Positions 45,106 through 52,572 of a stretch of 64,000 nt of DNA are shown here, piece by piece; the first letter of the stretch is position 1, and each line of letters starts with the position of its first letter. This DNA is from Variovorax jilinensis. GTDB taxonomy: Bacteria > Pseudomonadota > Gammaproteobacteria > Burkholderiales > Burkholderiaceae_C. The translations under genes and the position numbers were made by a program. The stretch spans positions 186,001-250,000 of the forward strand of contig NZ_JASZYQ010000004.1 of assembly GCF_030316885.1 (NCBI RefSeq), written 5' to 3'. The notes below the pieces were generated by a model that did not search any database, was not told the origin of the DNA, and saw only the letters and a program-made list of their open reading frames with translations.

Positions 45106-45143
45106 GTTCTATGTGCGTTCTCGCCGTGTTCTTGAAAGGTTCT
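45106..45143 (+). promoter_or_regulatory. Array of four GTTCT boxes, 11-bp period
   Basis: GTTCT occurs at 45106-45110, 45117-45121, 45128-45132 and 45139-45143, each separated by exactly six bases. The array ends 18 bases before the Lrp-type ATG and is 112 to 149 bases upstream of the oxidoreductase ATG. One helical turn per repeat puts all boxes on one DNA face, as expected for Lrp/AsnC octamers wrapping DNA. A TAGAAT box follows at 45148-45153. Confidence 0.6.
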
Positions 45144-45161
45144 TGCCTAGAATGGCGATCA

Positions 45162-45680
45162 ATGGAAAGTATTGACAAGTTCGACCTCGCAATCCTGCAA
45201 GAACTTCAGGCGGACGGCCGGCTCACCAACGCCGAGCTGTCGCAGCGCGTGGGCCTGTCCGCCGCGCCCTGCTGGCGCCGCGTGCGCGCGCTCGAGGAAG
45301 CCGGCTACATCAAGGGCTACCACGCCGAGATCGACCGCCACAAGATCGGGCTCGGCGTGCTGGCTTTCGTGCGGGTCGACACCGAGCGCGTGAGCGTCGA
45401 CGCCACGCGCAAGCTCGAGGACGCGATCCGTCGCCTGCCCGAGGTGGTGGCCTGCCACTACATCAGCGGCACCGGCACCTTCGAGCTCCAGGTCGTGGCG
45501 CAGGACCTGGACGGCTTCTCGCGCTTCGCGCTGCAGCACCTCATGAGCCTGCCGAACGTGAAGGACCTGCACACCAGCTTCTCGCTCGGCGAGGTCAAGG
45601 CCAGCCGTGCATTGCCGCTCGAACACCTGGCGCCGCGGCGCGCTGCCGGGACACCGACTCGCCCGGGCCGAAGACAATAG
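45162..45680 (+). CDS. Lrp/AsnC-family transcriptional regulator
   Basis: A 172-aa regulator: HTH at about 5-50 (KFDLAILQELQADGRLTNAE with recognition part LSAAPCWRRVRALEEAGYI) and the RAM ligand domain at 65-150 (VLAFVRVDTER, SGTGTFELQVVAQDLDGF). The ATG at 45162 gives the classic short start MESIDKFDLAIL; a longer reading frame from 45075 adds a cysteine-rich nonsense leader. It is divergent from the indolepyruvate oxidoreductase and likely controls it in response to an aromatic or branched amino acid. The C-terminal 20 residues are a basic, Pro-rich extension. Confidence 0.95.
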   Translation: MESIDKFDLAILQELQADGRLTNAELSQRVGLSAAPCWRRVRALEEAGYIKGYHAEIDRHKIGLGVLAFVRVDTERVSVDATRKLEDAIRRLPEVVACHYISGTGTFELQVVAQDLDGFSRFALQHLMSLPNVKDLHTSFSLGEVKASRALPLEHLAPRRAAGTPTRPGRRQ

Positions 45681-45686
45681 GCAGCG

Positions 45687-47312
45687 ATGCCGATCTCGCC
45701 CCAGGAAGCCTCCACCGCCCCGCCGCCCGCGCTGCCGCCGCGCGTCGGCCCGCTCGAACCGCTGAAGATCGCGGTGTTCCGCATGCTGTGGAGCACCTGG
45801 CTGATTGCCAACATCTGCATGTGGATGAGCGATGTCGCGGCGGCCTGGATGATGACCTCGCTCACCAGTTCGCCGATCTGGGTGGCGCTGGTGCAGTCGG
45901 CCTCCACGCTGCCTGTGTTCCTGCTCGGCCTGCCGAGCGGCGCGCTGGCCGACATCCTGGACCGCCGGCGCTGGCTGGTCGCGACCCAGTTCTGGCTCGC
46001 GGGCTCGGCCGTGCTGCTGTGCGCCGCAGTGGTGCTCGACGTCATGAGCGCACCGCTGCTGCTGGCCCTCACCTTCGCCAACGGCATCGGCCTGGCGCTG
46101 CGCTGGCCGGTGTTCTCGGCCATCGTGCCCGAGCTGGTGCCGCGCACCCACCTGCCGGCCGCGCTGGGCCTCAATGGCATCGCGATGAACGCATCGCGCA
46201 TCGTCGGCCCGCTCGTGGCCGGTACGCTGATCGCGAGCGCGGGCACCGTCTGGGTGTTCGCGCTGAACGCGGTGCTGTGCGTGGCCTCCGGCTTCGTGGT
46301 GCTGCGCTGGCGGCGCGAGCACACGCCCAATCCGCTCGGGCGCGAACGGCTGATCAGCGCGATGCGGGTCGGCGTGCAGTTCGTCCGGCAGTCGCAGCGC
46401 ATGCGTGCGGTGCTGACGCGGATCTCGATCTTCTTCCTGCATTCCACCGCGCTGCTCGCGCTGCTGCCGCTGCTCGCGCGCAACCTCAAGGGCGGCGGCG
46501 CCGGCACCTTCACGCTGCTGCTGGCCGCGATGGGCTCGGGCGCGATCGTGGCCGTGCTGTTCCTGCCGCGCCTGCGCCAGGCGCTGGAACGCGACCAGCT
46601 GGTGCTGCGCGGTGCGCTGTTGCAATCCGCCGCGACCGCGACCATGGCAGTGGCGCCCAACGCCTGGGTCGCGGTGCCGGCGATGTTCCTGGGCGGCATG
46701 GCCTGGATCACGGTCGCCAATTCGCTGTCGGTCTCGGCCCAGCTCGCCCTGCCCGACTGGGTGCGTGCACGCGGCATGTCGACCTACCAGATGGCGATCA
46801 TGGGTGCCAGCGCGCTGGGCGCCGCACTCTGGGGGCAGGTCGCCGAACTCAGCTCGATCTACGTCAGCCTCGGCATCGCGGCCGCGACCGGCGTCGTCGG
46901 CATGTGGCTGGCACTGCGCTTCGTGACCGACGGCATGGGCGAGGACGACGACACCCGCCCGGCCGAGCATGGCTGGGCCGCCGGCCCGCCGGCCAGCGTT
47001 CCCGAGGAAAGCGGCCGTGTCGTGATCACGGTGGAATACCTGATCGACCCCGCGCGCGCCGCGGCCTTCCACCTCGTCATGCACCAGACCCGGCGCGCGC
47101 GCCTGAGCCAGGGCGCGATCGGCTGGGAACTGCTGCACGACATCACGGAGCCCGGCCGCTACCTGGAGCAGATCGTCGACGAGACGTGGACCGAGCATCT
47201 GCGCCGCTTCCACCGTGCGACCGCGGCCGACATGGCGCTGCGGGAGCGGAGGCTGGCCTTCCACCTGGGCGAGGCGCTGCCGGTGGTCACGCGCTACATC
47301 GTGAAGCGCTGA
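45687..47312 (+). CDS. MFS exporter with C-terminal monooxygenase-like domain
   Basis: A 541-aa inner-membrane protein. Residues 28-415 hold about eleven or twelve helices of the major facilitator type, with GLPSGALADILDRRRWLVATQ near 90 as the loop signature; this matches the MFS_3 (EntS-like) group. From about 440 a soluble part (VVITVEYLIDPARAAAFHLVMHQTR, GAIGWELLHDITEPGRYLEQ, ETWTEHLRRFHRATAADMAL) has the shape of an antibiotic-biosynthesis-monooxygenase fold. It starts six bases after the Lrp-type gene and may share its transcript. Substrate unknown. Confidence 0.88.
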   Translation: MPISPQEASTAPPPALPPRVGPLEPLKIAVFRMLWSTWLIANICMWMSDVAAAWMMTSLTSSPIWVALVQSASTLPVFLLGLPSGALADILDRRRWLVATQFWLAGSAVLLCAAVVLDVMSAPLLLALTFANGIGLALRWPVFSAIVPELVPRTHLPAALGLNGIAMNASRIVGPLVAGTLIASAGTVWVFALNAVLCVASGFVVLRWRREHTPNPLGRERLISAMRVGVQFVRQSQRMRAVLTRISIFFLHSTALLALLPLLARNLKGGGAGTFTLLLAAMGSGAIVAVLFLPRLRQALERDQLVLRGALLQSAATATMAVAPNAWVAVPAMFLGGMAWITVANSLSVSAQLALPDWVRARGMSTYQMAIMGASALGAALWGQVAELSSIYVSLGIAAATGVVGMWLALRFVTDGMGEDDDTRPAEHGWAAGPPASVPEESGRVVITVEYLIDPARAAAFHLVMHQTRRARLSQGAIGWELLHDITEPGRYLEQIVDETWTEHLRRFHRATAADMALRERRLAFHLGEALPVVTRYIVKR

Positions 47313-47386
47313 GAGCGGCTGGAACCTACCCGTTTCCAGAGTTTTCTCAAGGACGACCGCCGACCCCGTTCCTAGACTTCCCGGCC

Positions 47387-47659
47387 ATGAAGACCTTCAT
47401 GGACATCGCGGCCAATGCCACGCCGCTCGAGCTGCACAACTACCCGGGCCGCGGCTTCCAGCACATGACGCTGGCGCGCTGGCGCAGCCTGCCGTCGAGC
47501 TGCAAGGGTTCCTGGCTCGAAGGTGCGCGCGAGCACGGCCAGGGCCCGCACCGCGTGCGCATCGCCCTCACGCCCGACGCCGGCCTGCTGCCGGTGTTCC
47601 TGGTGGACGAGGAACGGCGCGATCCGCGCCCGGCCTCTCCGGCGCCCGTGGCTGCCTGA
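47387..47659 (+). CDS. 90-aa hypothetical protein
   Basis: A short soluble protein starting MKTFMDIAANATPLELHNYPG with a central RWRSLPSSCKGSWLEGARE and the closing LTPDAGLLPVFLVDEERRD before a Pro/Ala tail. It has one cysteine and no signal or membrane segment. I do not recognise a family. Codon usage fits the neighbours, and the reading frame is free of competing ORFs on this strand that are likelier. It stands alone, 75 bases after the MFS gene and converging with the isomerase gene. Confidence 0.65.
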   Translation: MKTFMDIAANATPLELHNYPGRGFQHMTLARWRSLPSSCKGSWLEGAREHGQGPHRVRIALTPDAGLLPVFLVDEERRDPRPASPAPVAA

Positions 47660-47689
47660 GCGGCCACCTCGCCGCCTCGCCGCCAGCCT

Positions 47690-48508
47690 TCAGCTTTTCT
47701 TCGGCAGGCTGCGCAGCCAGCCCAGCCCGTCGGACGAACCGTTCGCCACCGCGCCGCGCCGCGGCCGGTATTCGCAGCCGATCCATCCCTTCCAGCCGCA
47801 CTGTGCCGACACCTCGTCGATGACCTCGAACAGGTAGCCGTAGTCGAGTTCGCCGATGTCGGGTTCGTTGCGATCCGGCACGCCCGCGATCTGCAGATGG
47901 CCGACCCGGCCGGTGGGCAGGTACTGCCGGATCTTCATCGCCACGTCGCCCTCGACGATCTGGCAGTGGTAGAGATCCATCTGCACCTGCAGGTTCAGCG
48001 CGCCGACCTCCTCGACGATCGCGTGCGCCTCGGCCTGCCGGTTCAGGAAGAAGCCCGGAATGTCGCGCGTGTTGATCGGCTCGATCAGCAGGTCGCGCCC
48101 GGCCTTGGCGGCCTCGACCGCGGCCCAGTGCAGGTTCGCGACATAGGTCGGGCGCAGCGTCTCGCGCTCGACGCCCGAGGGCACCAGCCCGGCCATCACG
48201 TGGATGCGCGGGCAGTCGAGCGCCACCGCGTAGTCGATCGCGCGCTGCACGCCGCTGCGGAATTCGGCCTCGCGCCCGGGCAGGCTGGCCAGGCCGCGCT
48301 CGCCGGCCTCCCAATCGCCCGGCGGTGCGTTGAATAGCACCTGCTGCAGGCCGTTGGCCGACAGCCGCGCGACCAGTTCCGACTTGTCATAGGCATAGGG
48401 GAACAGGAATTCGACCGCGCGGAAGCCGTCACGCGCGGCGGCCTCGAAGCGGTCGAGGAAATCGAGCTCTGGATAGAGCATCGAGAGGTTGGCAGCGAAG
48501 CGGGGCAT
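47690..48508 (-). CDS. Hydroxypyruvate isomerase / 2-oxo-tetronate isomerase
   Basis: A 272-aa TIM-barrel isomerase of the Hyi/OtnI family. Marks: [18 protein letters not shown] at the start, [12 protein letters not shown] near 35, [13 protein letters not shown] near 105, [17 protein letters not shown] near 141 with the metal-binding Glu, and [13 protein letters not shown] near 176. The gene is paired with an L-threonate-dehydrogenase-like gene (27-base gap), which favours the 2-oxo-tetronate isomerase role over hydroxypyruvate isomerase. The kinase OtnK and aldolase OtnC of that pathway are not in the window. Confidence 0.88.
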   Translation of the reverse strand: MPRFAANLSMLYPELDFLDRFEAAARDGFRAVEFLFPYAYDKSELVARLSANGLQQVLFNAPPGDWEAGERGLASLPGREAEFRSGVQRAIDYAVALDCPRIHVMAGLVPSGVERETLRPTYVANLHWAAVEAAKAGRDLLIEPINTRDIPGFFLNRQAEAHAIVEEVGALNLQVQMDLYHCQIVEGDVAMKIRQYLPTGRVGHLQIAGVPDRNEPDIGELDYGYLFEVIDEVSAQCGWKGWIGCEYRPRRGAVANGSSDGLGWLRSLPKKS

Positions 48509-48535
48509 GGTCGGTGGTGATGGGTGGAGATGAGT

Positions 48536-49441
48536 TCAGGACTCGGTCGGGCCGGCACCGGGCAGGCGGATGCCCGGGAAGATCTTGATCACCGCGCTGT
48601 CGTCCTCCTTCGCGAAGCCCGCGCTCGAGGCCTGCATGAACATCTGGTGCGCGGTCGAGGCCAGTGGCAGCGGAAACTTCGTGGCGCGTGCGGTGTCGAG
48701 CACCAGGCCCAGGTCCTTGACGAAGATGTCGACCGCCGACAGCGGCGTGTAGTCGCCGGCCAGCACGTGCGCCATCCGGTTCTCGAACATCCAGCTGTTG
48801 CCGGCGCTGTGCGTGATGACCTCGTACAGCGCCTCGGGCGCAACGCCCTCGCGCAGGCCGAGCGCCATCGCCTCGGCCGCCGCCGCGATGTGCACGCCGG
48901 CCAGCAGCTGGTTGATGATCTTCACCTTGCTGCCGGCGCCGGCGCGGTCGCCGAGCCGGTAGACCTTGCCGGCCATCGCATCGAGCACCGCATCGGCGCG
49001 CGCATAGGCCTCGGGCCGGGCCGAGCTCATCACGGTCATCTGGCCGCTCGCGGCCTTGGCGGCACCGCCCGAGATCGGCGCATCGACGTAGTGGATGCCG
49101 GCGGCCAGCAGGCGCTCCTCGAAGGCGATCGAGACATTGGGGTCGACGGTCGAGCACATCACGAAAACGCTGCCGGGCTTCATGGCCGCCGCCGCGCCAT
49201 CCGGGCCGAACAGCACGGCCTCGGTCTGCTCCGCGTTGACCACCACCGAGACCACGACGTCGCAGGCCGCCGCCACCTGCGCCGGCGTGTCGAGTGCGAC
49301 GCCGCCGCCTTCGGCGAAACGCGCCGCCGCGCCCGGTCGGGCGTCGCAGACGTGCATCGCGTGCCCACGCGAGCGCAAGGTGGCCGCGATGCCCGCGCCC
49401 ATGGCGCCGAGGCCGATCAGACCTGTGTCGGGATTGCCCAT
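48536..49441 (-). CDS. ltnD: L-threonate dehydrogenase-like beta-hydroxyacid dehydrogenase
   Basis: A 301-aa NAD-dependent enzyme. The nucleotide-binding motif GLIGLGAMGAGIAATL (residues 7-22), the substrate loop YVDAPISGGAAKAASGQMTVM near 117-137 and GAGSKVKIINQLLAGVHIAAAAE near 170 with the catalytic Lys are present. The VVNAEQTEAVLFG stretch and the neighbouring isomerase suggest oxidation of L-threonate to 2-oxo-tetronate; 2-hydroxy-3-oxopropionate reductase is the alternative. The ATG at 49441 gives the family start MGNPDTGLIG; an upstream in-frame ATG at 49468 adds a poor leader. Confidence 0.85.
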   Translation of the reverse strand: MGNPDTGLIGLGAMGAGIAATLRSRGHAMHVCDARPGAAARFAEGGGVALDTPAQVAAACDVVVSVVVNAEQTEAVLFGPDGAAAAMKPGSVFVMCSTVDPNVSIAFEERLLAAGIHYVDAPISGGAAKAASGQMTVMSSARPEAYARADAVLDAMAGKVYRLGDRAGAGSKVKIINQLLAGVHIAAAAEAMALGLREGVAPEALYEVITHSAGNSWMFENRMAHVLAGDYTPLSAVDIFVKDLGLVLDTARATKFPLPLASTAHQMFMQASSAGFAKEDDSAVIKIFPGIRLPGAGPTES

Positions 49442-49548
49442 TCGATGCCTCCGGAATCGATGGATCATAGGCGCGCCGAAGCGGCCGCGGCCTCATGGAT
49501 AATCCGCGCCTCGAAAGCCGGTGTGCCGGCGCTCACGCCCCGTCCCCG

Positions 49549-49704
49549 GTGAACGTCTCCTTCGATCTCATGTTCGGTTCCCTGACCCTGCTCATCGCAG
49601 GCGGCGCGCTCGCGATCGCACCGCGGGGTCGGCGAGTGGAGTTCCTTCTGCACATCGCGATCGTCACCGGCCTGACCCTCTACATCGTGAAGATCGCGGG
49701 CTGA
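49549..49704 (+). CDS. Small two-helix membrane protein
   Basis: A 51-aa protein if started at GTG 49549 (VNVSFDLMFGSLTLLIAGGA); an ATG at 49570 gives 44 aa. Two hydrophobic segments, LMFGSLTLLIAGGALAIA and EFLLHIAIVTGLTLYIVKIAG, are split by a short basic loop (PRGRRVE), a hairpin topology. No family is recognised. It diverges from the dehydrogenase gene and converges with mltA, leaving 15 bases between stops. Confidence is limited by its size. Confidence 0.5.
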   Translation: MNVSFDLMFGSLTLLIAGGALAIAPRGRRVEFLLHIAIVTGLTLYIVKIAG

Positions 49705-49719
49705 GACGGGCAAGCGGCC

Positions 49720-50862
49720 CTACTTGGGCCAGAGCGCCCAGAGGCGCAGCGGCTGGTTCACGCGCGCCGCCACGCGGCCTGCGTCGGCGCCGGTACCGGC
49801 GAAATAGTCGGCGCGCACCGCGCCGACGATCGCGCTGCCGGTGTCCTGCGCCACCACCAGCCTGGCCAGCGGAAGCGTGGGGCCCGGCGAGGCCAGCCAG
49901 ACCGGGGTGCCGTAGGGAATGCTGTCGCGGTCGACCGCGATCGAGCGTCCGGCCGTGAGCGGCACGCCCTGCGCGCCCACCGGGCCCGAGGCCGCGTCGA
50001 CCTCGTTGAGCGGCTCCTCGCGGAAGAACACGTAGCGCGGATTGCTCCACAGCAGTTGCGACACGCGCTGTGGGTTCTGCGCCACCCACAGCTTGGTGTC
50101 CTCGGGCCAGAGGCTGACCTTGGTCGCGCCCTGGTTCACCAGCCACTGCTGCACGCTGCGGTAGGGCTGCTCGTTGGTGGCGGCGAAGGCGACGCGCACC
50201 ATGCGCTGCGACCCGTCGGCCTCGGTGATGCGCAGCCGCCCCGACCCCTGGATGTGCAGCATCAGCACGTCGATCGGATCGGCCAGCCAGGCGATCTCGC
50301 GACCGCGCAGCGCGGCCTGCGCCTGCGGCAGCGTGTCGATCTCCTGCCGCGTGAACCAGGGGCGCTTGGCGACCAGGCCGGCGGGCGTCTGGTAGAGCGG
50401 CACCGTGTGGGTGGCGGTCGGGCGGCGCGAGGCGTCGAACACCGGCTCGTAGTAGCTCGTGAGCTTGCCCTCGACCGGGCCGGCGGGCGATTCGACGCGG
50501 AACGGCTGCAGCCGCTGCATCATCCATTCGCGCTGCTGGTCGGCATCGGCCAGCGCGAGCTGGCGAACCTCGCGGCACAGCGGCACGAAGGCTGCGTTCG
50601 GCCGCTGGCAGTTCGTGACCATCGCCACCCAGCCCTCGTGCAGGGCGTCGTCGTTGAAGCCCGGCAGCTCGGACCAGGCGACCGGTGTCCAGCGGCTCTT
50701 TGGATGCGCGAGCGAGCCGGTCAACGGGCCGAGGTCGCGCGGCGGCGCCGGAGCGGGCGTCGCGGGCGGGGGCGGCAGGTCGGGCTGGCGCGTGCTGAAG
50801 CTGCAACCCGCGAGCGTTGCTACGATCGCGAGTCCCGCCAGCCACCGGAGTCCTTTGTTCAT
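49720..50862 (-). CDS. mltA: Membrane-bound lytic murein transglycosylase A
   Basis: A 380-aa lipoprotein (MNKGLRWLAGLAIVATLAGC, lipid Cys20) that cleaves peptidoglycan glycan strands. Family blocks: LTSYYEPVFDASRRPT near 148, IDVLMLHIQGSGRL near 213 and the closing VVAQDTGSAIVGAVRADYFAGTG near 336, where the catalytic Asp lies in AQDTGSAI. The C-terminal AARVNQPLRLWALWPK is usual. The ATG at 50862 overlaps by two bases the start codon of the divergent 52-aa membrane gene, leaving no room for promoters between them. Confidence 0.95.
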   Translation of the reverse strand: MNKGLRWLAGLAIVATLAGCSFSTRQPDLPPPPATPAPAPPRDLGPLTGSLAHPKSRWTPVAWSELPGFNDDALHEGWVAMVTNCQRPNAAFVPLCREVRQLALADADQQREWMMQRLQPFRVESPAGPVEGKLTSYYEPVFDASRRPTATHTVPLYQTPAGLVAKRPWFTRQEIDTLPQAQAALRGREIAWLADPIDVLMLHIQGSGRLRITEADGSQRMVRVAFAATNEQPYRSVQQWLVNQGATKVSLWPEDTKLWVAQNPQRVSQLLWSNPRYVFFREEPLNEVDAASGPVGAQGVPLTAGRSIAVDRDSIPYGTPVWLASPGPTLPLARLVVAQDTGSAIVGAVRADYFAGTGADAGRVAARVNQPLRLWALWPK

Positions 50863-51019
50863 GAGTCTGATTTTGCTCGAAGCCCTGGGCGCCGGAATCC
50901 TGTTCGTGCTGATCGTCTGGTGGACCATGTTCTCGGGTCGCAAGGGCGGCGAGCTGCACGATGAACCCGATGCGGACGACCCGTCCGCCGAATTGCCGAA
51001 GCGCGACCGCGGCGCGTAG
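50861..51019 (+). CDS. 52-aa single-helix membrane protein overlapping the mltA start
   Basis: A 52-aa protein: helix MSLILLEALGAGILFVLIVWWTMF followed by a charged tail (SGRKGGELHDEPDADDPSAELPKRDRG). A GGAG ribosome site lies ten bases before the ATG. The ATG shares the CATG tetramer with the mltA ATG on the opposite strand. Topology suggests an inner-membrane helix with a cytoplasmic acidic tail. No family is recognised; it could be a partner or regulator of wall enzymes, which is speculation. Confidence 0.65.
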   Translation: MSLILLEALGAGILFVLIVWWTMFSGRKGGELHDEPDADDPSAELPKRDRGA

Positions 51020-51056
51020 TTCGAAGGCCCATCCGGCTGTCGGCCAAGCGCCCACC

Positions 51057-51075
51057 TGCTATCGAAGCGATAGCA
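51057..51075 (+). terminator. Hairpin TGCTATCG-AAG-CGATAGCA
   Basis: A perfect 8-bp stem with three-base loop, 38 bases after the stop of the 52-aa gene. Similar TGCTAT...ATAGCA hairpins are frequent intergenic elements in Comamonadaceae as I remember. The remaining bases up to the OmpA-like gene (51076-51214) hold its promoter region and no gene. Confidence 0.5.
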
Positions 51076-51214
51076 CCACCTCCCCGTCTCACGGTACTTT
51101 CGGGCGCTGCATGCCCTGACGGCGTTACACGCGGAAACGCCGCTGCGCCGCGGGGCCTCGCCAGCGCTCGCAATAATCGAGCGTTCCAGTTCAGCACTCG
51201 AGAAGGAGATCCCA

Positions 51215-51868
51215 ATGAAGAAATTCGTCCTCGCCACCAGCGCCGCCGCCATCGTCCTCTCGGGTTGCGCCGACATGAGCCAGACCCAGAAGACCACCGG
51301 CATCGGCGCCGGCGTCGGCGCGCTCGCGGGCGCAGCGATCGGCTCCGCCACCGGCGGCAACCGCAGCGCCATCGGCACCGGTGCGGCCGTGGGCGCACTG
51401 GCCGGCGCGGCTGGCGGCTACCTGTGGTCGCAGCGCATGGAAAACCAGAAGAAGCAGATGGAAGCCGCCACCCGCGGCACCGGTGTGGCCGTCACGCAGA
51501 CGGCCAACAACGAGCTCAAGCTCGCGATCCCGAGCGACATCTCGTTCGACACCGGCCGCTCGGCGATCAAGCCCAACTTCTCGCCGATCCTCGACCAGTT
51601 CGCGAGCGGCCTGCGCAACAACCCGAATGCCGACGTCCGCATCATCGGCCACACCGACAACACCGGAACCGACGCGATCAACAACCCGCTGTCGATCGAG
51701 CGCGCTGCCAGCACGCGCGACTATCTGGTGGCGCGCGGCGTGCCGGCGGCCTCGATCCGCATCGAGGGCCGCGGCTCGCGCGAACCGATCGCCGACAACA
51801 GCACGGCGGCTGGCCGCGGCCAGAACCGGCGCGTCGAGATCTACGTCGGCGAGCGTCCGCAAGGCTAG
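51215..51868 (+). CDS. OmpA-family lipoprotein with glycine zipper
   Basis: A 217-aa outer-membrane lipoprotein. The signal MKKFVLATSAAAIVLSGC places the lipid on Cys18. Residues 29-70 are a glycine-zipper (GIGAGVGALAGAAIGSATGG and a second similar run). The C-terminal OmpA domain (100-213) contains the wall-binding stretch IIGHTDNTGTDAINNPLSIE and SASIRIEGRG-like closing region, here AASIRIEGRGSREP. It resembles YiaD. A strong AAGGAGAT ribosome site precedes the ATG. Expected role: anchoring the outer membrane to peptidoglycan. Confidence 0.94.
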   Translation: MKKFVLATSAAAIVLSGCADMSQTQKTTGIGAGVGALAGAAIGSATGGNRSAIGTGAAVGALAGAAGGYLWSQRMENQKKQMEAATRGTGVAVTQTANNELKLAIPSDISFDTGRSAIKPNFSPILDQFASGLRNNPNADVRIIGHTDNTGTDAINNPLSIERAASTRDYLVARGVPAASIRIEGRGSREPIADNSTAAGRGQNRRVEIYVGERPQG

Positions 51869-51904
51869 TCACAGGCCCCCCGTTCCTCCACTGCGTGTGG
51901 GGGT

Positions 51905-51921
51905 CGCTGCCGACGGCAGCG
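51905..51921. terminator. Convergent terminator hairpin
   Basis: A perfect 7-bp stem with three-base loop (CGCTGCC-GAC-GGCAGCG) lies between the converging OmpA-like and response-regulator genes, three bases from the latter's stop codon. No T-tract is seen. Confidence 0.5.
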
Positions 51922-51923
51922 CT

Positions 51924-52550
51924 TCAGACCCCGCGCAGCAGGTTGGCGAGTTCCACCGCCGACTTCACTTCCATCTTCTCGAACACGCGCGCGCGGTGGA
52001 CCTCCACGGTGCGCACGCTGATCGCGAGCTGATCGGCGATCAGCTTGTTGGGCAGCCCCTCGACCACGCAGCGCATGACGTCGCGCTCGCGCTCGGTGAG
52101 TTCGTCGATGCGGCGCTTGATCAGCGCGCGCGCCTGCCGGGCCTCGACCGCGCGCAGCGAAGCGCCGAGCGCGTGCTCGATCCGATCGACCAGCGCGTTG
52201 TCCGAGAAGGGTTTCTCGCAGAAATCGAAGGCGCCGCGCTTGACCGCATCGACCGCGGTCGGCACGTCGGCATGGCCGGTCAGGAAGATCACCGGCATGG
52301 CATCGAGCAGGCCGCGTTCGGCCAGACGGTCGAACAGCACCAGGCCGCTGGTGCCCGGCATGCGCACGTCGAGCAGCAGGCAGTGCGGCTGGTCGCGCAG
52401 CGGCTCCTCGGCCAGCCGCGCCTCGAAGGCCTCGGCGCTGGCGAAATGCTCGCTCACGAGGCGGCGCGAGCGCAGCAGCCAGGCCAGCGCCTCACGCACG
52501 CTGGCATCGTCGTCGACGATGAAGATCAGGGCGTCGATCAGGGGTTGCAT
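51924..52550 (-). CDS. FixJ-like response regulator
   Basis: A 208-aa two-component regulator. The receiver domain (about 8-122) has the acidic pocket IVDDDAS, the phospho-acceptor Asp61 in CLLLDVRMPG, the Thr in FLTGHAD near 92 and the Lys in CEKPF near 113. The C-terminal LuxR-type HTH (145-203) reads LTERERDVMRCVVEG then ISVRTVEVHRARVFEKM. It is preceded on the same strand by its sensor kinase (22-base gap). Targets are unknown; neither neighbouring gene is an obvious target. Confidence 0.95.
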   Translation of the reverse strand: MQPLIDALIFIVDDDASVREALAWLLRSRRLVSEHFASAEAFEARLAEEPLRDQPHCLLLDVRMPGTSGLVLFDRLAERGLLDAMPVIFLTGHADVPTAVDAVKRGAFDFCEKPFSDNALVDRIEHALGASLRAVEARQARALIKRRIDELTERERDVMRCVVEGLPNKLIADQLAISVRTVEVHRARVFEKMEVKSAVELANLLRGV

Positions 52551-52572
52551 GGAATGAGGATGTTCGACGGCA

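Noticed and set aside
41314..45135. A plus-strand open frame of about 1270 codons over the indolepyruvate oxidoreductase
   Set aside because: It mirrors the real gene on the other strand and has low-complexity composition.
45075..45161. N-terminal extension of the Lrp-type protein
   Set aside because: It adds a cysteine-rich non-family leader and covers the GTTCT array; the MESIDKFDL start is the family form.
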